Origin: Alcanivorax jadensis T9
GTDB taxonomy: Bacteria > Pseudomonadota > Gammaproteobacteria > Pseudomonadales > Alcanivoracaceae
DNA length: 64,000 nucleotides
Direction: 5' to 3'
Assembly (NCBI RefSeq): GCF_000756655.1
Contig: NZ_ARXU01000002.1
Coordinates: forward strand, 186,001-250,000
Shown: in pieces, positions 57,625-64,000 of the stretch
How positions within the stretch are numbered: the first letter of the stretch is position 1
How the letters are laid out: every line of letters begins with the position of its first letter
The notes under the pieces: model-generated
The model's database searches: none
What the model was told of the DNA's origin: nothing
The model's input: only the letters and a program-made list of their open reading frames with translations
Made by a program: the position numbers and the translations under genes

Positions 57625-59768
57625 CGATTCGCCAAAGCATCCTTCATCAGCCTAGGAGTAATAAAAATCAACAACTCCTGCTTGTCATCCACTTTTGTAG
57701 TTCGACTAAACAACTTACCAATCCAGGGCAAGTCACCCAGGAACGGCGTTTTCGCAACAGAATTTCTTTTCTCCTGCTGAAAAATACCACCAAGAACAAC
57801 TGTCTCGCCATCACTCACCAAAACAGAGGTCTCGACTCGATTTGTGTCGACCACCGGCGTATCCGCTACAAAACCACTTATCGCATCATTGAACACTTTC
57901 AGAGTCATTATGATATTGCCATCCGGAGTGATGTGAGGAGTTACCTCCAAACGAAGCTCCGCATCGATAAATTCCACCGCTGTCGCACCAGAGGATGTCG
58001 CCGTTTCATAAGGAACTCGCTGGCCAGCAGCGATAACAGCCGGCTGCTGATCCGCTGTCAAGACCTTGGGCGTGGCCACAAGCTCACCATGGCCTTCAGC
58101 CTCCAGAGCGGACAATTCAAGCTCAATCAACCCGGACGCCAAAGAGGTAAAGCCGACAGCAAAACGAGATGCCTCGCTAGACTCAACCCCCAAATCAACG
58201 ATCAGATCATTATTGGTATCTACATTGAACTCTTCAATTTCACCAAGAGAGCCATCGTCATCACGATCAATATTGGCATAATGAAGCTGGCGAAGACTGG
58301 TTAGACGGCCGGAGAACATTGAAGTTTCACCTTCATTCGCCAGCTGAGAACCATCATAGCCAAGCCCGCCCCAGCGAACACCGAATTCTTTAGAGACATC
58401 ATTTGAAGCCACAACCACTCTGGCCTCAATCAGCACCTGCTGCACAGGGATATCCAACTGCTCAATAAGATCACCAATATCATTCAGTCTGGCCTGGGTA
58501 TCCTGAATAATGAGGGTATTGGTTCGCTTATCAACAACCACAGAACCACGCTCACTGAGCAAAGAGCCCACTTCTTTGTCGGCACCACTGATCAAGGTTT
58601 TAATTTCAGTGGCATTCGCATAATTCACATTTACATACTGCGTACGCAAAGGTGCCAAAGAGGCAATCTGCTTTTGACTTTCCAGCTCAAGCTGCTCACG
58701 AGCTGCAATTTCGTCTGCAGGCGCCACAAGCAAAACGTTACCCACTTTGCGCTTATCAAGACCTTTGGTTTTAAGTATCAGCTCCAGTGCCTGATCCCAA
58801 GGAACATTTTGCAACCGCAAAGTGATGCGACCATCCACCGTATCCGAAGCGACCAAGTTAAGTCCGGTAAAATCAGCAATCAACTGAAGCACTGAGCGAA
58901 CCTCAATATCCTGAAAGTTCAGTGAAAGCTTCTCTCCTGTGTACTCAAACGCATCCTGTTTTTTCCTTTCAGCCGCATCGTTGGAAACAGGCTTCACATT
59001 AATACTGAAAAGCTCGTCAGCCTGATAAGCCAAATACTCCCACGCCCCTGAAGACTGAATCTCAATAGTTGTAGATCCATCTAACGCCTTAGTTTCAACT
59101 AACTTTACCGGGGTTGCGAAATCGGTAACATCCAGCTTCCTTACCAGCTCATCCGATACACCTGCACCGACAAAGCGGGCAACAATTTTATCGCCACTTT
59201 CTTGTACATCTACCGGGATCGACGCCTGAGACAACTTAACGAGCACACGGCCCTCACCATCATCTCCCCTGCGAAAATCAACCCCGGTCACAGCCGCCTC
59301 AGCGTCAGCAACAACATCAGAAGCAGTACCGACTCCCCCTGACCCGGCAGGCAAATTGTCACCGATCAAAACAACCAAGGTGTCGCCATCTACATTCGTC
59401 GAGTAACCCGCCAAGGAATCCAGATTGAAAATCAATCTCGTACGATCTTTTGCCTCAACGATGGTGACGCTGCGAACATTGCCTGCCCCCATATTTTGAC
59501 GTTTTTCATCAACAACGCTATCAGCCCCGATTAAGTCGAGAGCGATACGCGCTGGCTTTTCTATACCGTAACCTTTTACCTCAGGCACAGCTCCGCTGAA
59601 TGTCAGGCGCACCTCAAGACTATCACCAGATAGAGCATTGGCCTGAACCGACTTAAGAGTGCTTGCCTGGGCAGAGGATAAAGCCCCGAACAGAAGAACA
59701 GAAAGGAAAAACCCCGTCACACGCCGGGACATACCATTTTTTGTTTTAAAATCTATATTTATCATCAT
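57621..59768 (-). CDS. pilQ: Type IV pilus secretin PilQ
   Basis: About 715 residues. A signal peptide (VTGFFLSVLLFGALSSAQAS), AMIN domains (about 35-260), a secretin/TonB short domain (LNFQDIEVRSVLQLIADFTG), an N1 domain and the secretin barrel (VQQVLIEARVVVASNDVSKE; FLGDLPWIGKLFSRT) are in order. It forms the outer-membrane pore for type IV pili and for DNA uptake. The ATG at 59768 follows GGGGATC; a later ATG at codon 13 is also possible. Confidence 0.95.
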   Translation of the reverse strand: MMINIDFKTKNGMSRRVTGFFLSVLLFGALSSAQASTLKSVQANALSGDSLEVRLTFSGAVPEVKGYGIEKPARIALDLIGADSVVDEKRQNMGAGNVRSVTIVEAKDRTRLIFNLDSLAGYSTNVDGDTLVVLIGDNLPAGSGGVGTASDVVADAEAAVTGVDFRRGDDGEGRVLVKLSQASIPVDVQESGDKIVARFVGAGVSDELVRKLDVTDFATPVKLVETKALDGSTTIEIQSSGAWEYLAYQADELFSINVKPVSNDAAERKKQDAFEYTGEKLSLNFQDIEVRSVLQLIADFTGLNLVASDTVDGRITLRLQNVPWDQALELILKTKGLDKRKVGNVLLVAPADEIAAREQLELESQKQIASLAPLRTQYVNVNYANATEIKTLISGADKEVGSLLSERGSVVVDKRTNTLIIQDTQARLNDIGDLIEQLDIPVQQVLIEARVVVASNDVSKEFGVRWGGLGYDGSQLANEGETSMFSGRLTSLRQLHYANIDRDDDGSLGEIEEFNVDTNNDLIVDLGVESSEASRFAVGFTSLASGLIELELSALEAEGHGELVATPKVLTADQQPAVIAAGQRVPYETATSSGATAVEFIDAELRLEVTPHITPDGNIIMTLKVFNDAISGFVADTPVVDTNRVETSVLVSDGETVVLGGIFQQEKRNSVAKTPFLGDLPWIGKLFSRTTKVDDKQELLIFITPRLMKDALANR

Positions 59769-59784
59769 TGATCCCCAGCGATCA

Positions 59785-60312
59785 TTATTCAGCAATAGAG
59801 ACGGAGTTGGCGCGCTCTACCCAGCCATCTCGTCCATCTGGAACGATTTCCACAAGCTGAACTTTCGTTTCACTGACAGCCTGCACTTCACCGAAATTTT
59901 TCCCTAAATAACTGCCTGGCCTCACTCGCGTAACAGCCCCACCTGGATCAGCGATGAGCGCTTCAAGCTCCCCGCCAGGCCGGGAAATCGTACCAACCAT
60001 TGTCAAGGCGTCCAGAGAGAAACGCTCCAAGTACTCTCTTGGCCTTCCCATGTCAGGCTCCACATTGCGTCCGTCGGGAATAAACGCTCCAGTTTCGTCT
60101 ACCGGCTTACTGAACGGTGACCGAAGTTTATGTGCGGCATATGAATAAGTCGCAATTGGCTTGAATTCGGGTGGCGGCTCTATTCTCCCTCTGGGACGAG
60201 CTTTGATTTCTTCAAGTCGAGACTCCAAGCCCTGCAGCCCGCTTCCGCCGCTACATCCTGCAAGACCAAAGGCAGCAAAAATCGCCACACTGAAAGCTAT
60301 TAACTTACGCAT
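59785..60312 (-). CDS. pilP: Type IV pilus lipoprotein PilP
   Basis: 175 residues from ATG 60312 (MRKLIAFSVAIFAAFGLAGC; lipobox Cys). The PilP core has YSYAAHKLRSPFSKP, LERFSLDALTMVGTI and a C-terminal beta-sandwich with RVRPGSYLGKNFGEVQAVSE. It links the PilMNO inner-membrane complex to the PilQ secretin. Confidence 0.95.
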   Translation of the reverse strand: MRKLIAFSVAIFAAFGLAGCSGGSGLQGLESRLEEIKARPRGRIEPPPEFKPIATYSYAAHKLRSPFSKPVDETGAFIPDGRNVEPDMGRPREYLERFSLDALTMVGTISRPGGELEALIADPGGAVTRVRPGSYLGKNFGEVQAVSETKVQLVEIVPDGRDGWVERANSVSIAE

Positions 60313-60319
60313 ACCCCAC

Positions 60320-61002
60320 CTATTTATTTTTACCTGCGGAGGCATTCTTTGTGACAGCCCCGTCATTGCTGGAATAGCGATAAGTTTTCGCTGTGACATC
60401 TAGGCGGAGAAGGCCAAGAGAAGCCATCTCTTTTTCTTTGCCCTTCCCCTCATCAGGAACAGATATAGAAAAATCATGCAGCGTCACGATTCTGGGCAAC
60501 CCGGAAACACCAGAAACAAAAGCGCCAAAGGAATGATAGTCGCCGATAGCGGTGACCTTGATCGGGAGCTCTGCATAGAACTCCTGCTCAACCTCATCTT
60601 CCAGTTTTATCTCTTCAAACTCCAAGCCACTACCGAGACCTGTGTGAGTGATATCTTCAAGAAGACCGGGAACCTCAGTTTCTTTGGGCAGCTGCTTGAG
60701 CAACGCCCCAAAAGTCTGCTCCATATCGACGAGCTGCGCCCTGAACTGATCCAGATTATGGGCTTCAAAAGCTTTTTTCTCATAGCTCTTCAATAACGAT
60801 ATTTCTTCGTTGCGCTGTTGCTCTAACAGCTGGTTCGCATCCGCGATAAAGAAAAAATAACCCAAACCCAAAACAACCAATAAGACAAGAGTAGCCACAC
60901 CCGCTTTAGCCGGTGCTGGCCAGCCCCCTACATTTTCAAAATCAAGAGAGTTAAGTTGGTCGATTAACTCCCTCAAATCCATATCTTTCAGCTCAGAGGT
61001 TT

Positions 61003-61006
<4 letters not shown>
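60320..61006 (-). CDS. pilO: Type IV pilus assembly protein PilO
   Basis: 228 residues. One N-terminal membrane helix (AGVATLVLLVVLGLGYFFFI), a coiled coil, and a ferredoxin-like periplasmic domain (FGALLKQLPKETEVPGLLED, then GDYHSFGAFVSGVSGLPRIV). Works as a heterodimer with PilN. Overlaps pilN by 4 bp. Confidence 0.95.
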
Positions 61007-62834
<1,828 letters not shown>

Positions 62835-64000
62835 ATGCGCTTACCCTCCTGGACCCGATACCTGCTCCTTCTCCTGATTGCCGGCGCCGGTAGCGGGCTA
62901 TCCATTCTGGCCGCCAGCTATCTGTATCTGGCCCCACAACTGCCACCAGCCAGCCAGATCCGCGAGGTGGAATACCAGATTCCCCTGCGCATTTATAGCA
63001 GCGATATAAAACTTATTGCTGAATACGGGGAAAAACGCCGACAACCGGTATCCTACGGGGAATTGCCGGAAACCCTGGTCCAGGCGGTATTGGCTGCCGA
63101 AGATGAGCGTTTCTTCAGACACAATGGCGTTGACCTGAAGGGTCTCGTACGAGCCGCCGTGGAACTGGCCCGCTACCGGGAAATCCGCTCCGGTGGCTCC
63201 ACCATCACCATGCAGGTGGCGCGTAACTTCTTCCTCAGCCGGGACCAGCGCTTTCTGCGCAAATTCAACGAGATTGTCCTGGCCATCCAAATCGAGCGGG
63301 TACTCAGCAAGGAAGAGATACTTGAGCTATACCTGAACAAAATCTATCTGGGGCACCGGGCCTACGGCGCCGAAGCCGCCGCCCAAGTCTATTACGGCAA
63401 ATCGGTGGGAGAACTCAATATCGCCCAGCAGGCCATGATCGCCGGCCTCCCAAAGGCCCCTTCAGCCTATAACCCGATCACCAACCCGGAACGGGCGCGG
63501 GTGCGGCGCAACTGGATCCTGTTTCGCATGGAAGAAACCGGTGTTCTTACTCCTGAGGCTCGCAAGGTAGCTCAGGCCGAACCGGTAAGCGCCCGCTTCC
63601 ATGCCGCCCAGCCCGAGGTGGACGCCGCCTATGTGGGCGAAATGGTCCGCCTGCAGGCTGCGAAACTGGTGGAGCAGGATATTTTTACCGATGGCATTCG
63701 CATCATCACCACCATCGACAGCAAGCGCCAGACAGCGGCCGTTCAGGCACTGCGCACCGGCCTGCACAGCTACGATGAGCGCCATGGCTATCGCGGCCCC
63801 GTAGTGCAGCAGGATATCAGCGAAGCCCCGGCATTATCAGCCATCGACGTGTCAGACAGCGAACAACCTCCAACAGAAGAGAGCGAACTGCCTGCTCAGG
63901 CAGAAAAAGCGGAAATCGAGAAAACTATTACCGGACTGGATCCGAACGTCGCCCGCTGGGTAAAGATGATCCGCAACCAGCAACGAATCGGCCCCCTGCA
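62835..64000 (+). CDS. mrcA: Penicillin-binding protein 1A, N-terminal part (runs off the right edge)
   Basis: 388 residues from ATG 62835 are in the window. After a short cytoplasmic start and a membrane helix (YLLLLLIAGAGSGLSILAAS), the transglycosylase domain has AAEDERFFRHNGVDLKGLVR, SGGSTITMQVARNFFL and NKIYLGHRAYGAEAAAQVYY. These make the glycan strand of peptidoglycan. The transpeptidase domain is off the edge. In Pseudomonas this gene (ponA) is divergent from pilM, as here. Confidence 0.95.
   Translation, partial: MRLPSWTRYLLLLLIAGAGSGLSILAASYLYLAPQLPPASQIREVEYQIPLRIYSSDIKLIAEYGEKRRQPVSYGELPETLVQAVLAAEDERFFRHNGVDLKGLVRAAVELARYREIRSGGSTITMQVARNFFLSRDQRFLRKFNEIVLAIQIERVLSKEEILELYLNKIYLGHRAYGAEAAAQVYYGKSVGELNIAQQAMIAGLPKAPSAYNPITNPERARVRRNWILFRMEETGVLTPEARKVAQAEPVSARFHAAQPEVDAAYVGEMVRLQAAKLVEQDIFTDGIRIITTIDSKRQTAAVQALRTGLHSYDERHGYRGPVVQQDISEAPALSAIDVSDSEQPPTEESELPAQAEKAEIEKTITGLDPNVARWVKMIRNQQRIGPL

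Overview
The window looks like a chromosomal segment of a marine gammaproteobacterium close to Alcanivorax (Oceanospirillales). This rests on protein resemblance and on gene order shared with Pseudomonas and its relatives: hflX-hfq-miaA-mutL-amidase-tsaE-nnr, then queG-orn-rsgA-rhodanese-psd, bioBFHCD next to comF, and ponA/pilMNOPQ-aroK-aroB-damX-gltBD-hemE. No 16S gene or other species marker is present, so the genus is inferred.

Layout. Positions 1-7541 are a minus-strand housekeeping block: RNA chaperone, tRNA modification, mismatch repair, cell-wall amidase, NAD(P)HX repair. Positions 7587-15140 hold queG, orn, rsgA, a rhodanese, psd, a PHA-synthase-like hydrolase and a GT9 glycosyltransferase, with several REP-like palindromes between them. 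Positions 15337-19169 encode two exported phosphatases, one PAP-like and one PhoD-like. Positions 19363-24197 are the biotin operon bioB-bioF-bioH-bioC-bioD, read leftward from a candidate BirA operator at 24247-24280.

The main find is an AT-rich 14,834-bp Tn7-like transposon at 24324-39157. It has perfect 28-bp terminal inverted repeats (TGT...ACA) and a 5-bp target duplication (GCGGA). It splits comF exactly: its first 28 codons lie at 24240-24323 and the rest at 39158-39807. Its core is a TnsA-TnsB fusion, a TnsC ATPase, a TnsD-like TniQ protein and a small MbcA/ParS-like protein. No cas gene or CRISPR array is visible. The cargo resembles a defence island. One operon encodes a metallo-beta-lactamase-fold protein ending in Gly-Gly, an E2-E1-JAB fusion and a four-helix membrane protein, which is a ubiquitin-like conjugation system. 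A second pair encodes a DUF6765-like protein and an exported NUC-type nuclease. A third unit encodes a lipoprotein, a small helical protein and a membrane-anchored receiver-domain protein. The 614-bp gap before tnsAB contains a predicted three-way-junction RNA and other inverted repeats.

Right of the transposon (39982-46928) are a small barrel-like protein, ComB, an acyl-CoA dehydrogenase, a fatty-acid desaturase, small exported proteins, a pterin dehydratase, a hotdog thioesterase and a pilin-like membrane protein. Positions 47058-62636 (minus strand) carry hemE, gltD, gltB, damX, aroB, aroK and the type IV pilus assembly operon pilMNOPQ. Divergent from pilM, ponA (PBP1A) runs off the right edge, as hflX runs off the left.
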